Part shown: positions 7,871-16,514 of the stretch, piece by piece | Layout of the letters: every line of letters begins with the position of its first letter | Numbering within the stretch: the stretch's first letter is position 1 | From: Bradyrhizobium sp. 195 | GTDB taxonomy: Bacteria > Pseudomonadota > Alphaproteobacteria > Rhizobiales > Xanthobacteraceae | Length of the DNA: 64,000 nt | Assembly (NCBI RefSeq): GCF_023101665.1 | Contig: NZ_CP082161.1 | Location: forward strand, 7,006,001 to 7,070,000 | Direction: 5' to 3' | Made by a program: the position numbers and the translations under genes | Notes under the pieces: model-generated | What the model was told of the DNA's origin: nothing | Databases searched by the model: none | What the model saw: only the letters and a program-made list of their open reading frames with translations

Positions 7871-8740
7871 TCACTTGGTCTGTTTCGCGATCCAGGATGC
7901 GTTCTCCGCCGCCAAAATGTTTTCGCAGTCGTTGACGAGGTCCGACAACGGTTGTTTCGCGCCGTCCACGCGTCGCTGCAGCTGCAATGCAGTTGCCCGA
8001 TACGTCACCACGAGAAAGCTATAACGCTCCGCCTCGATATGGGCGATGACGGCGCCGCCGAGGGTCGTAAGCACGGCCGTCAACGCGGCGAGATCAAAGT
8101 GGATGCCCAGAATGATGGGCTTGGCAACCACGCTGGCAAGAGCCGTGAGTAGCGTCGCGGCTGCCGCCAAAACCAGCTCCAGGGACCTGAGCCGCCGAGC
8201 CCTCGACTGGTACTCCCTGGCCCGGGCCTCATAATATGCGATCTGCTTGCCAGCCCGCTTCGCCAGATACTCATCGATCCCAAGAGAAACGCGCGGCGAT
8301 GATCCCTGGTCCTTGGCCGGGATTTGCTGCTCGAGCAATTCCCTGGCGTCTTCATCGATCTTCAGAAGCTCAGCACCGAGAACGGCGTCCGCCCTGGCCG
8401 GACCGTCATAGGGCGCAGCTTTCGTCGCGTATCGATAGGCCTCACGTTTCAAGCGTTCCGAGATGGCGCGGGCGCGAACCCAGGCGGCGATGCGCTCGGG
8501 ACCGAGCAAGCGGTGCGTGAAGAAGGTCGCGAATGCGAGGCATATCGCCGCCGTGATCGCGACAAAGGTGCGGGGGTTGGCATTTCCTTCCGGCAGCTGG
8601 CTCGCCACTGCCGCCAACACCGCGCCCAGCGAAGATAGTGCAAAGACGCACCACCGCGCGCGGTCGATCGTCGACTTCATCGCGTTCGCAGTGGTCGACC
8701 ATTTGGCCTGACTATCCGCAACGGATTCCAAGATGGTCAT
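7871..8740 (-). CDS. DUF4231/SLATT-like four-helix membrane protein
   Basis: 289 residues arranged as two similar modules. In each, a basic amphipathic helix leads into a pair of transmembrane helices and then a long cytoplasmic helix: residues about 25-75 (RARWCVFALSSLGAVLAAVA, FVAITAAICLAFATFFTHRL) and about 195-245 (LELVLAAAATLLTALASVVA, LAALTAVLTTLGGAVIAHIE). YLAKRAGKQIAYYEARAREYQSRARRLR before the second pair is the typical entry helix of DUF4231/SLATT proteins. SLATT domains are predicted pore-forming effectors in nucleotide-signalled bacterial conflict systems. No CD-NTase, SMODS or SLOG partner is adjacent, so this is a solo copy. ATG 8740 has GGGGGGAC upstream; the frame continues to 8851. 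Confidence 0.7.
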   Translation of the reverse strand: MTILESVADSQAKWSTTANAMKSTIDRARWCVFALSSLGAVLAAVASQLPEGNANPRTFVAITAAICLAFATFFTHRLLGPERIAAWVRARAISERLKREAYRYATKAAPYDGPARADAVLGAELLKIDEDARELLEQQIPAKDQGSSPRVSLGIDEYLAKRAGKQIAYYEARAREYQSRARRLRSLELVLAAAATLLTALASVVAKPIILGIHFDLAALTAVLTTLGGAVIAHIEAERYSFLVVTYRATALQLQRRVDGAKQPLSDLVNDCENILAAENASWIAKQTK

Positions 8741-9006
8741 CGTCGTCCCCCCAAAATGCTTTCGTTGAACACACGGTGTCAGGGCAATTGGCGCGATCGG
8801 CGTCGCGGAGGCGTGCGCCCCCAAATACAGCGGAGCAATTGAAAGCTTCATGCTCCTCCAAGATCAACCTCAGGTCAAGCACGTCGCGCCGGGTTCAATC
8901 CGCTGACGGTAAGCAAACCCTAGCGCCTCTTCCCGAGGAGCCGAGCCGTCCTATGGCGGGCCCTAAAGTCATTTGACTGCGGCGTACTTATCGACGACAA
9001 GCCGCC

Positions 9007-9243
9007 ATGGCCAAAAAACCCGGAACCAATCCCAAAGGCGAATTCGCCTTCTTTAATGTCTTTTATGAAGACGATTCCCAACGCTCCAACCGCCGCGTGC
9101 CCTCAGAACTGCTCGGCGGCCTCGATGGCGATGAACCCGCCCGCGCCTTCATCATGGAGCAGGATCGCGAGATCGCGGAGAAGAGCGGCCGACCGGCGCT
9201 GGAGATCAAGCGGATCGAGCGGGTCGGGGTGAAGAAGAAGTAG
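9007..9243 (+). CDS. Conserved small hypothetical protein
   Basis: 78 residues beginning MAKKPGTNPKGEFAFFNVFYEDDSQ, charged, with a basic Lys-rich end (VGVKKK) and no membrane segment or Cys. I do not recognise a domain. FYEDDSQRSNRRVPSELLGGLDGDEPARAFIMEQDREI is compositionally balanced and codon use matches neighbouring genes, which supports it being real. The ribosome binding site is weak. It converges on the DCC-family gene. Confidence 0.6.
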   Translation: MAKKPGTNPKGEFAFFNVFYEDDSQRSNRRVPSELLGGLDGDEPARAFIMEQDREIAEKSGRPALEIKRIERVGVKKK

Positions 9244-9261
9244 CCCGACAAAGGCAGGCGC

Positions 9262-9642
9262 TCACCAGCGCCCGCACCATCTGTTCCAGGCAAATAGCAG
9301 ATCGGCAAAACGGTCGTAAAAGAACCGCGTGAACGGCAGCGCCATGCGATTGCCGAACAGCGGCGCAAGCCACCCCTCCCCGGGCGTTAGCCGCCACAGC
9401 GCAATCGCGACATCCGCGCCGACGATAAGCCGTCCAGCCTCATCGGTCGCATGCAGGCGATGCCTGATGTCGTCGAGCGAAGCGCCAAAGTGCGCCAGCG
9501 CATCAGGCTGTTCGTTGATGTCCTTGAACTCAACGGTGCCCTCACGCACCAGCGCCAGCAGCTTGTTGCGCTGCCAGTCGATGCCGGCATCGCAGACGGG
9601 GCAGCGGGTGTTGTACCAGACGGTGAGGTGAACCGGCATCAT
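9262..9642 (-). CDS. DCC-family thiol-disulfide oxidoreductase-like protein (DUF393)
   Basis: 126 residues from an ATG at 9642. VWYNTRCPVCDAGIDWQRNK holds the CxxC motif at the start of a thioredoxin-like fold, and VEFKDINEQPDALAHFG fits the family's second strand. The C-terminal half (FGNRMALPFTRFFYDRFADLLFAWNRW) is typical of YuxK/DUF393 proteins, whose activity is poorly defined. The frame is open upstream to 9771 but runs through the AT-rich side of the rpoD terminator, so the shorter start is better. A GC-rich terminator separates it from rpoD. Confidence 0.8.
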   Translation of the reverse strand: MMPVHLTVWYNTRCPVCDAGIDWQRNKLLALVREGTVEFKDINEQPDALAHFGASLDDIRHRLHATDEAGRLIVGADVAIALWRLTPGEGWLAPLFGNRMALPFTRFFYDRFADLLFAWNRWCGRW

Positions 9643-9753
9643 CGAAGCATAGATGTCGATCCCCGCGACGTCGAGGCTGGAGCCATCGACCTGGATTTCG
9701 AGAAGATTAGCGCACCTTTTCTCGTTGAAAATGAATCGCGCCGGTAGGCACAA

Positions 9754-9784
9754 AAAAACGGCGGACCTCATGGCCCGCCGTTTT
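9754..9784 (-). terminator. Intrinsic terminator of rpoD
   Basis: Read on the minus strand: AAAACGGCGGGCC, loop ATGA, GGTCCGCCGTTTTTTT. It lies about 45 bases after the rpoD stop; the T-run is on the minus strand. Confidence 0.8.
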
Positions 9785-9795
9785 CGTTTGGATGA

Positions 9796-9819
9796 ATGCC
9801 CGGGTCAGGCCCGGGCATG
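9796..9819. repeat. Short palindromic repeat between rpoD and its terminator
   Basis: ATGCCCGGGTCAGGCCCGGGCAT, the same CCCGGGCATGAC family as 1251-1279. Confidence 0.6.
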
Positions 9820-9829
9820 ACGATCCGAA

Positions 9830-11986
9830 TTAGTTATCCAGGAATGACCGCAGCTTCCGCGACCGCGACGGATGCTTCAGCTTCCTTAGCGCCTTCGCCT
9901 CGATCTGGCGGATACGCTCTCTCGTCACGCTGAACTGCTGTCCCACTTCTTCCAGCGTGTGGTCGGTGTTCATGCCGATGCCGAAGCGCATGCGCAGGAC
10001 GCGTTCTTCGCGCGGCGTCAGTGACGCCAGCACGCGCGTGGTGGTCTCGCGCAGGTTGGACTGGATCGCGGCGTCGATCGGCAGGATCGCGTTCTTGTCC
10101 TCGATGAAATCGCCGAGGTGCGAATCCTCTTCGTCACCGACCGGGGTTTCCAGCGAGAGCGGCTCCTTGGCGATCTTGAGGACCTTGCGGACCTTCTCGA
10201 GCGGCATGCCGAGCTTTTCGGCGAGCTCTTCCGGGGTCGGCTCGCGGCCGATCTCGTTGAGCATCTGGCGGCTCGTGCGCACGATCTTGTTGATCGTCTC
10301 GATCATGTGCACGGGGATACGGATGGTGCGGGCCTGGTCCGCGATCGAGCGGGTGATCGCCTGCCGGATCCACCACGTGGCGTAGGTCGAGAACTTGTAG
10401 CCGCGGCGATACTCGAACTTGTCGACCGCCTTCATCAGGCCGATGTTGCCTTCCTGGATCAGGTCGAGGAACTGCAGGCCGCGATTGGTGTACTTTTTCG
10501 CAATCGAGATCACGAGACGGAGGTTGGCTTCCACCATCTCCTTCTTGGCCTGGCGCGCTTCGCGCTCGCCCTTCTGCACGGAGTGCACGATCTTGCGGAA
10601 CTCGACGATCTCAAGACCGGTCAGCGCGGCGAGCTGATGCACCTCGTGGCGCAGGTCCTTGATGCGGTCCTTCTCGTGATGGACGAAGTTCTTCCAGCCC
10701 TTGGCCGAGAGTTTCGACACCCGGTTGAGCCAGCGCGGGTCCAGTTCAGACCCCGTGTAGTTGCGCAAAAAGTCTTCGCGCGCGACGCCGTGGCTGTCGG
10801 CGAGGCGCATCAGGCGGCCCTCATGCGAGACGAGGCGCTTGTTGATGTCGTAGAGCTGCTCGACGAGTGAGTCGATACGCGCCTGGTTGAGGCGCAGCGA
10901 CTTCACCTCGACGATGATCTCGTCCTTGAGCTTGCGGTACTTGCGCTCCTGGTGCGGCGACAGCGAGGGACCATGCGAGGTGCTCTCGAGCTGGTTCTGG
11001 ATGTCCTGCTCTTGCAGCTTGCGCAGCTTCTTGTAGCTCTCGGCGATCTTGTCGAAGATCTCGACGACCTTCGGCTTGAGCTCGGCCTCGATCGCCGCCA
11101 GCGACATCTGGTTCTCGAACTCGTCGTCCTCGTCCATGTCGGCTTCGGCGGCGGATTCGCCCGGATCCTTCTCTTCTCCGCCTTGCCCGCCAGCGGCAGG
11201 CTGCGCGGCGCGGAACGGGGTCGGCGACGGCGGAGCGGCGGGCGGGGCGACATGCGCGGGGGCGCCGGCCGCTGCGGCCTGGCCACCCTCGGCGGGCGCT
11301 TCACCGTTCTCGCCGGTGGGACCGGCGATCATCGCATTGTTCATGCCGGCCTTGGCGTCGGGACCGGCATAGGTGGCTTCGAGATCGATGATGTCGCGAA
11401 GGAAGATCTTGCCTTCGTTGAGCTCGTCGCGCCAGATGATGATGGCCTGGAAGGTCAGCGGGCTTTCGCACAGGCCTGCGATCATCGCCTCGCGGCCGGC
11501 CTCGATGCGCTTGGCGATCGCGATTTCGCCTTCGCGGGAGAGCAGCTCGACCGTGCCCATCTCGCGCAGATACATGCGCACGGGATCGTCGGTGCGCTCG
11601 CCCGGCTCGCTCTTCTTGACCTCGGTGACGGCCTTCTGGGTGACTTCGACGAGCTCGTTGTCGGTCTCGTCCTCGCCGCCCTCGTCCTTCTCCTCCTCGC
11701 CTTCGCTGTCGTCGGCTTCGGTGACGTTGATGCCCATGTCCGAGAGCATCGACATGATGTCCTCGATCTGTTCGGGCGAAGTCTGATCGGACGGCAGGAC
11801 TTCGTTGAGCTGATCGAAGGTCACGAAGCCGCGCTTCTTGGCCTGCTTGATCATCTTCTTCACGGCCGCGTCGGACAGATCGAGCAACGGCGAGGGCGCG
11901 TCCTGGGAGTCCTTCTCCGGCGCATCCGCTGCCTTGTCGTCCTTTTCCTTGTCCTTCGCCTGCAGCGTCTTTGCCTTGGTGGCCAT
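9830..11986 (-). CDS. rpoD: RNA polymerase primary sigma factor RpoD (sigma-70)
   Basis: 718 residues, typical for an alphaproteobacterial housekeeping sigma factor. Region 1.1 lies at about 35-110 ([19 protein letters not shown]), region 1.2 at about 130-165 ([21 protein letters not shown]). A long non-conserved region follows and includes a Pro/Ala/Gly-rich insert ([20 protein letters not shown]). Region 2 contains [20 protein letters not shown] and [20 protein letters not shown] (-10 recognition). Region 4 has [20 protein letters not shown] (-35 helix-turn-helix) and ends LRSFLDN. It follows dnaG on the same strand across 376 bases, the usual macromolecular-synthesis order; rpsU is not present. 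Confidence 0.98.
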   Translation of the reverse strand: MATKAKTLQAKDKEKDDKAADAPEKDSQDAPSPLLDLSDAAVKKMIKQAKKRGFVTFDQLNEVLPSDQTSPEQIEDIMSMLSDMGINVTEADDSEGEEEKDEGGEDETDNELVEVTQKAVTEVKKSEPGERTDDPVRMYLREMGTVELLSREGEIAIAKRIEAGREAMIAGLCESPLTFQAIIIWRDELNEGKIFLRDIIDLEATYAGPDAKAGMNNAMIAGPTGENGEAPAEGGQAAAAGAPAHVAPPAAPPSPTPFRAAQPAAGGQGGEEKDPGESAAEADMDEDDEFENQMSLAAIEAELKPKVVEIFDKIAESYKKLRKLQEQDIQNQLESTSHGPSLSPHQERKYRKLKDEIIVEVKSLRLNQARIDSLVEQLYDINKRLVSHEGRLMRLADSHGVAREDFLRNYTGSELDPRWLNRVSKLSAKGWKNFVHHEKDRIKDLRHEVHQLAALTGLEIVEFRKIVHSVQKGEREARQAKKEMVEANLRLVISIAKKYTNRGLQFLDLIQEGNIGLMKAVDKFEYRRGYKFSTYATWWIRQAITRSIADQARTIRIPVHMIETINKIVRTSRQMLNEIGREPTPEELAEKLGMPLEKVRKVLKIAKEPLSLETPVGDEEDSHLGDFIEDKNAILPIDAAIQSNLRETTTRVLASLTPREERVLRMRFGIGMNTDHTLEEVGQQFSVTRERIRQIEAKALRKLKHPSRSRKLRSFLDN

Positions 11987-12362
11987 CCATTGCTCCTAAA
12001 CGCGCTTCATGCGAGACGCTGCGCCGCGTCCGCGTGAATTCACATGAACCTGTTGCCCGACGCTCTCGCTTCGGCAGCTCTCGACACGGAAAGGGCGGCG
12101 CGCATGTCTCTCGCCACCCCCAACTCTCTCTCGCCGGAATTGCCTAACGCTTCGTCAGCTTCTTTGTCGCAGCGGATGCAGGTGTAGTGCCAACAGCGAT
12201 TGCGCGGATTCATTCCTGACGCGTCTGTTCTGCCTGCGGCCGCCTCTGGGCCAAAGTGCTACAAGACCGTTAAGCCTCGATTAACCCTGTTTTTGCCGCC
12301 AAACCCAAGATTTGGCGAGTCTTTTAGCGGTTCCGGCCCCGGCCGTCCGCATGATTCTTTCA
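11987..12362. other. dnaG-rpoD spacer, rpoD leader
   Basis: 376 bases with no coding frame of its own. It should carry the rpoD promoter and a long leader on the minus strand, including a purine run (GGCGAGAGAGAGTTGGGGG). I could not assign -35/-10 boxes with confidence. Confidence 0.4.
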
Positions 12363-14402
12363 TCACACGCTCTTCTGGAACCGGCCCGACAGCTCGCCAA
12401 AACCCTCGATCAGGGCTTCGGTGCCGTCGACCTCGGCCATCCGGGCCTTGACGTCACGCAGCCACGCCAAATTGGCCTCGCTGGGGTCCTCCCCCAAGGC
12501 CAGCTCGGCGTCTTTCAGCTCTCTAAGTAGTGAATGCCATTGCCGATGCAAGGCAACCAGCTGATGCCAAGTGGCGAGAACGTCGTCCCTGGCCGCGCCC
12601 TCGCGGGCGCCCCACACCGCCGCGGTCGTGATACCGCTCTCAACCCTTTGAAGAACTTGCGAAAATCCACCCTTGTCGAGATCGCTGCGCATCTTCTCGG
12701 CGAGCTCGCCGGGGTCCGGAGAATGATGATGGTCGTTGGCAAAGGCGGCGATGATGCCGGCCCTGAGCTTATGGGCCTCGGGGTGGGCCAGCTCCAGGGC
12801 CGCGACCTCCTCGAGATGGTCGTGCAGCAGCCAGGGGTGGTTGATCAGGCTTTGCAGGATCAGGGCCTCCCGACGCGAGATGGCGCTGCGCTGGCCCTTC
12901 ATGATCGGGCTGGCCGCCAGCTGGGGGCTCGCCGCTTGGTAGGGGCCTGAAGGTAACAGGGTGGGGCCGGGCGCACCGCGGCGCCCTCCGAATGCTTGGC
13001 CTCCGAATCCTTGGCCACCGAAGCCCTGGCCGCCGAATCGATTCGCGCCTGCCCCGCCCCGGGGCTGGAATTGGCGGCCGCCGCCACCCTGGCGGAAATT
13101 GCCCCGGCCGCCGAAGCCGCCGCGCCCGCCTTCCGGGGCGAAGGCGCGCTGCAGCCGCTCGACGAATTCGTCGCGGTAATAGCGCCGCACCACCTCGTCG
13201 CGGATGCCGTTGGTGAGCTCCTTGATGCGCGCCTCCAGTGCGGCGCGGCGTTCGGGGGTGGCGAAATTGCCGCCTTCGAGCTCGCGCGACCAGATCATGT
13301 CGGCGAGCGGACGGGCGCCTCCGATCACCTCCTCGATCGCGCCGCGGCCACCGGAGCGGACGAGATCGTCGGGGTCCTGCCCTTCCGGCAGCAGCGCAAA
13401 GCGCAGGCTCTTGCCGGGTGCGAGGAAGGGCAGCGCGAGATCGGCGGCGCGATAGGCCGCCTTCTGGCCGGCGCGGTCACCGTCGAAGCAGAGGATCGGC
13501 TCGTCCGCCATCTTCCAGAGCAGCGCGAGCTGGCTTTCGGTGAGCGCGGTGCCGAGCGGCGCGACGCTGCCGGCAAAACCCGCGGTCACCATGGCGATGA
13601 CATCGACATAGCCCTCGACCACGACCAGCGCGCTGCCGTCATGGGTGGCTTTGCGCGCGGTCTGGTGGTTGTAGAGATTGTCGCCCTTGTGGAAGAGCGG
13701 CGTCTCCGGCGAGTTCAAATATTTGGCCGGAACGTCCTTCTCCAGCGCGCGGCCGCCGAAGGCGATGACGCGGCCGCGCAGATCCGTGATCGGAAACATC
13801 ACGCGATCGCGGAAGCGATCGTAGGGAACGGGAATGTCGTCGCCGGCCACCAAGAGCCCGGTCTCGACCATGTCCTCGACGGAGATTCCTAGCTTGCCGA
13901 GATGCTCCTTCAGCGCGAAGCGATCGGGCGAGGCATAGCCGAGGCGGAACTGCAATTGCGTCGCCGGCGAGATGGCGCGGTCGGCGAGATAGCCGCGCGC
14001 TTTCGCGCCGACGCGCGAGGCCAGCGTCTCCGCGAAATAGGTCGCGGCGAGATCCATGACGTCATGCAGCGTGCGGCGCCGCTGCTCCTGGCGCGCCGCA
14101 TCGGGCGTCACCGCCGGCAGTGCCAGGCCGGCCATGCTGGCGAGCCGCTCGACGGCCTCGGCGAACGGCAGGCCGTCGGTCTCCATCACAAAGCTGATGA
14201 TGTCACCGTGCTTGCCGGAGGAGAAGTCGTGGTAAAAACCCTTCTGGTCGTTGACGTAGAAGGACGGCGTCTTTTCCTGCTGGAACGGCGACAGCCCCTT
14301 CCACTCCCGCCCCGCCTTCTTCAATTTGACGCGCTTGCCCACGACTTCGGAAACCGAAAGCCGGGCACGAAGCTCGTCGAGGAATTGGGGCGTGAAGCGC
14401 AT
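12363..14402 (-). CDS. dnaG: DNA primase DnaG
   Basis: 679 residues; makes the RNA primers for replication. The N-terminal CHC2 zinc-ribbon fold is recognisable (EKTPSFYVNDQKGFYHDF) but all four zinc ligands are replaced: Ser38, Gln41, Asp59 and Ser62 occupy the C-x2-H-x17-C-x2-C positions. The catalytic core has DRFRDRVMFPITDLRGRVIA, and the TOPRIM motif shows VVEGYVDVIA (Glu263) and FDGDRAGQKA (Asp307/Asp309), so polymerase function looks intact. Residues about 424-478 form a Gly/Phe/Gln/Arg-rich linker with repeats of FGGQG. The C-terminal helicase-binding domain covers about 510-679. ATG 14402 begins the family's usual MRFTPQFLDELRARL; the frame runs on upstream without sense. Confidence 0.96.
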   Translation of the reverse strand: MRFTPQFLDELRARLSVSEVVGKRVKLKKAGREWKGLSPFQQEKTPSFYVNDQKGFYHDFSSGKHGDIISFVMETDGLPFAEAVERLASMAGLALPAVTPDAARQEQRRRTLHDVMDLAATYFAETLASRVGAKARGYLADRAISPATQLQFRLGYASPDRFALKEHLGKLGISVEDMVETGLLVAGDDIPVPYDRFRDRVMFPITDLRGRVIAFGGRALEKDVPAKYLNSPETPLFHKGDNLYNHQTARKATHDGSALVVVEGYVDVIAMVTAGFAGSVAPLGTALTESQLALLWKMADEPILCFDGDRAGQKAAYRAADLALPFLAPGKSLRFALLPEGQDPDDLVRSGGRGAIEEVIGGARPLADMIWSRELEGGNFATPERRAALEARIKELTNGIRDEVVRRYYRDEFVERLQRAFAPEGGRGGFGGRGNFRQGGGGRQFQPRGGAGANRFGGQGFGGQGFGGQAFGGRRGAPGPTLLPSGPYQAASPQLAASPIMKGQRSAISRREALILQSLINHPWLLHDHLEEVAALELAHPEAHKLRAGIIAAFANDHHHSPDPGELAEKMRSDLDKGGFSQVLQRVESGITTAAVWGAREGAARDDVLATWHQLVALHRQWHSLLRELKDAELALGEDPSEANLAWLRDVKARMAEVDGTEALIEGFGELSGRFQKSV

Positions 14403-14528
14403 GGGGCCTATGTAGCGCGAACCGGGGTGAGTCGGGCTGGGGATCAGGGATATAGGTGCGGCCTCACCAGAAGTCAGGTTTGTCCGGGTTATCCGGGTTA
14501 TTCGACCTATGCACAGGGCTTGGGTCCC

Positions 14529-14632
14529 GTCATTCCGGGGCGCCCCGAAGGGGCGAGCCCGGAATCCATTGGGCCGCCGGAATGCTGGGAGAAATGGATT
14601 CCGGGTTCGCGCTTCGCGCGCCCCGGAATGAC
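14529..14632. repeat. Palindromic repeat, GTCATTCCGGGGCGC family, copy 1
   Basis: GTCATTCCGGGGCGCCCCGA at the left, GCGCCCCGGAATGAC at the right. Related copies are at 27803-27880 and 62009-62106. It lies in the divergent region between dnaG and the next gene. Confidence 0.75.
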
Positions 14633-14674
14633 GAAACTCTTGAACCGCGCCCGGTTCCACGCTTCCATAGCGTC

Positions 14675-15238
14675 ATGTTCAGGACCTTTCGAGGCGGCCA
14701 TAGCGGGGGTTGGCGCGTCACTTCGATTACAGCGGTGACGGGCGAGCCCCTGCCCTTCGTGCCGGCGCTGTCGGTCACCGACAGCGAGGCCGTCTCGTTG
14801 CCGCTGGTGCCCTCGCGCAATGCGTGGCGGCTGGTCGGCGTCGCCAGCAGCCTGCGCTACACCGAACGGGCTGAGAAGCAGCAGCTCGTGGCCGTGCAGG
14901 CCGGGCTCGGCCGGATCGAGGCCACCAGCGCGGCGCTGATCCCGATCCGCAAGTCGCAGGCCTGGTGGGAGCTGACGCAGGAAGAGCGGCGCAAGATTTT
15001 CGAGGACAAGTCGCACCACATCGCGAGCAGTCTTCGTTTCCTGCCCGCGATCGCGCGCCAGCTCTATCATTGCCGCGACCTCGGCGGCCCCTTCGACTTC
15101 CTGACCTGGTTCGAATTCGCCCCCGCGGACGCCTCGCTGTTCGAGGAGCTGGTCGCGATGCTCAGGCAGACCGAGGAGTGGAGTTACGTCGAGCACGAAG
15201 TCGACGTGCGCGTGGTGAAGGAAGTGCTGTCGGCTTAG
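14675..15238 (+). CDS. Chlorite dismutase-family (HemQ-like) protein
   Basis: 187 residues starting MFRTFRGGHSGGWRVTSITA. The second half matches the chlorite dismutase/HemQ ferredoxin-like fold: WWELTQEERRKIFEDKSHHI, LPAIARQLYHCRDLG and DFLTWFEFAPADASLFEEL, with a histidine in the usual proximal heme region. Members bind heme and some act as coproheme decarboxylases, but short alphaproteobacterial paralogues like this have no settled role. ATG 14675 was chosen because the upstream frame passes through a palindromic repeat. Its stop overlaps the convergent GGCT-like gene by four bases. Confidence 0.82.
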   Translation: MFRTFRGGHSGGWRVTSITAVTGEPLPFVPALSVTDSEAVSLPLVPSRNAWRLVGVASSLRYTERAEKQQLVAVQAGLGRIEATSAALIPIRKSQAWWELTQEERRKIFEDKSHHIASSLRFLPAIARQLYHCRDLGGPFDFLTWFEFAPADASLFEELVAMLRQTEEWSYVEHEVDVRVVKEVLSA

Positions 15239-15633
15239 TGCTCCAGGAAGCGCCCGGACTCGATGTGCGGCAGGTCGGTGACGGGCCAGTTATAGATATA
15301 GGTCCAAGCCTTCTCGACGGCGCCGTCGGCGCGCGTCACGTCGATCAGCCGGCGCAGATATTCGGTCGGCTCGGGAAAGCCTTCGCCGCAGGCCTCGTAC
15401 ATGTCGAGCTCGCCCAGGAGCTCGTCAGGCACGCGCATCTGAAAGAGTTCGCCATGGACGATGTCGGAGGCCGCCTCCGACAGCAGCAATCCCGGATAAT
15501 GCTTCACCAGAACGAGCCGGCCGCGGCAGGTCGCCTCGCCCAGAAAATCAGCATGCCCCGCCAGCAGCCGCGCCATCGGATGGTCGAAGCCGCGCATCAG
15601 GGTGCCGTAGACGAAGAGGCGATCGGAGGTCAT
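15235..15633 (-). CDS. Gamma-glutamylcyclotransferase-family protein
   Basis: 132 residues. The N-terminal RLFVYGTLMRGFDHPMARLL is the nucleotide-like YGTLxxG loop of the GGCT/AIG2 fold, and DMYEACGEG with the EPTEYLRRLIDV segment carries the acidic residue expected in the active site. WTYIYNWPV matches the last strand. Such enzymes release 5-oxoproline from gamma-glutamyl peptides, though the substrate of this member is not established. It converges on the heme-protein gene with a four-base overlap. Confidence 0.85.
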   Translation of the reverse strand: MTSDRLFVYGTLMRGFDHPMARLLAGHADFLGEATCRGRLVLVKHYPGLLLSEAASDIVHGELFQMRVPDELLGELDMYEACGEGFPEPTEYLRRLIDVTRADGAVEKAWTYIYNWPVTDLPHIESGRFLEH

Positions 15634-15707
15634 GCTGTTCTAACGTTGCGACGTCGGTGCAATATCGTTACTCCCTTACACAAATTATCGTTTCATAGGC
15701 AATCAGG

Positions 15708-16514
15708 ATGGACCAGCACACCGCCGAGACGACCGATCAACTGCTCGGCGCGGGCGACATTCCGCCCGTGCATGAGATGAATGCGCAAGCGACATCGCCC
15801 TTCCTGCTCACCGCGGATCATTACGGGCGGGTGCTGCCGCGCGCGCTCGGCGACCTCGGCGTCACGGCAAGCGAGATGACGCGGCACATCGCCTGGGACA
15901 TCGGCATCGCCGGTGTCGCCGAGCGGCTCGCCAAGCTGCTGGATGCGCATCTGATCGCGCAGCGCTATTCGCGGCTGGTGATCGACTGCAACCGCCCGCC
16001 CGAAGCAGTAAGCTCGATCCCGGTCATCTCCGAAGCCACCGCGATCCCGGGCAACGAAGGGATTTCGGAATGGGAACGCGAGGCGCGGCGGCGCGAGATC
16101 TTCGAGCCCTATCATGATCGCATCGAAGCCGCGATCAGCCGCCGCCTGCACGCCGGGCAGCCGACGGTGCTGGTGTCGCTGCACAGCTTCACGCCTGTTT
16201 ATGCCGGCGTCGCGCGCCCCTGGCACATCGGCGCGCTGTATAACCGGGACACCGTGCTGCCGCAGCTGCTGTTGAAGCATCTTCGCATCGAGAGCGATCT
16301 CGTCGTCGGCGACAACGAGCCCTATGCGGTGAATGACCTCACCGACTACACCATTCCCGTGCACGGCGAGGCGCGCGGCCTCGTCAACACCGGCATCGAG
16401 ATCCGGCAGGATCTCATCGCCGACCAGTCCGGCCAGCAGCAATGGGCCGAGCGACTGGCAAGGATTTTTGCGGAGATCGAGACGGAACTGAGGGCCGAGC
16501 TGTTGGTCGATTAG
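15708..16514 (+). CDS. N-formylglutamate amidohydrolase
   Basis: 268 residues. LVIDCNRPPEA, EYHD-like EPYHDRIEAAI, VSLHSFTPVYAG and ALYNRD with VGDNEPYAVNDLTDYTI fit the FGase family, metal-dependent hydrolases of N-formyl-L-glutamate, the last step of one histidine degradation route. HIAWDIGIAG near residue 60 is another conserved block. No other hut genes are near, so a different N-formyl or N-acyl substrate remains possible. It overlaps the convergent DUF3592 gene by four bases. Confidence 0.85.
   Translation: MDQHTAETTDQLLGAGDIPPVHEMNAQATSPFLLTADHYGRVLPRALGDLGVTASEMTRHIAWDIGIAGVAERLAKLLDAHLIAQRYSRLVIDCNRPPEAVSSIPVISEATAIPGNEGISEWEREARRREIFEPYHDRIEAAISRRLHAGQPTVLVSLHSFTPVYAGVARPWHIGALYNRDTVLPQLLLKHLRIESDLVVGDNEPYAVNDLTDYTIPVHGEARGLVNTGIEIRQDLIADQSGQQQWAERLARIFAEIETELRAELLVD

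Noticed and set aside
10952..12037. 361-codon plus-strand frame across rpoD
   Set aside because: Antisense of rpoD; hydrophobic low-complexity translation only.
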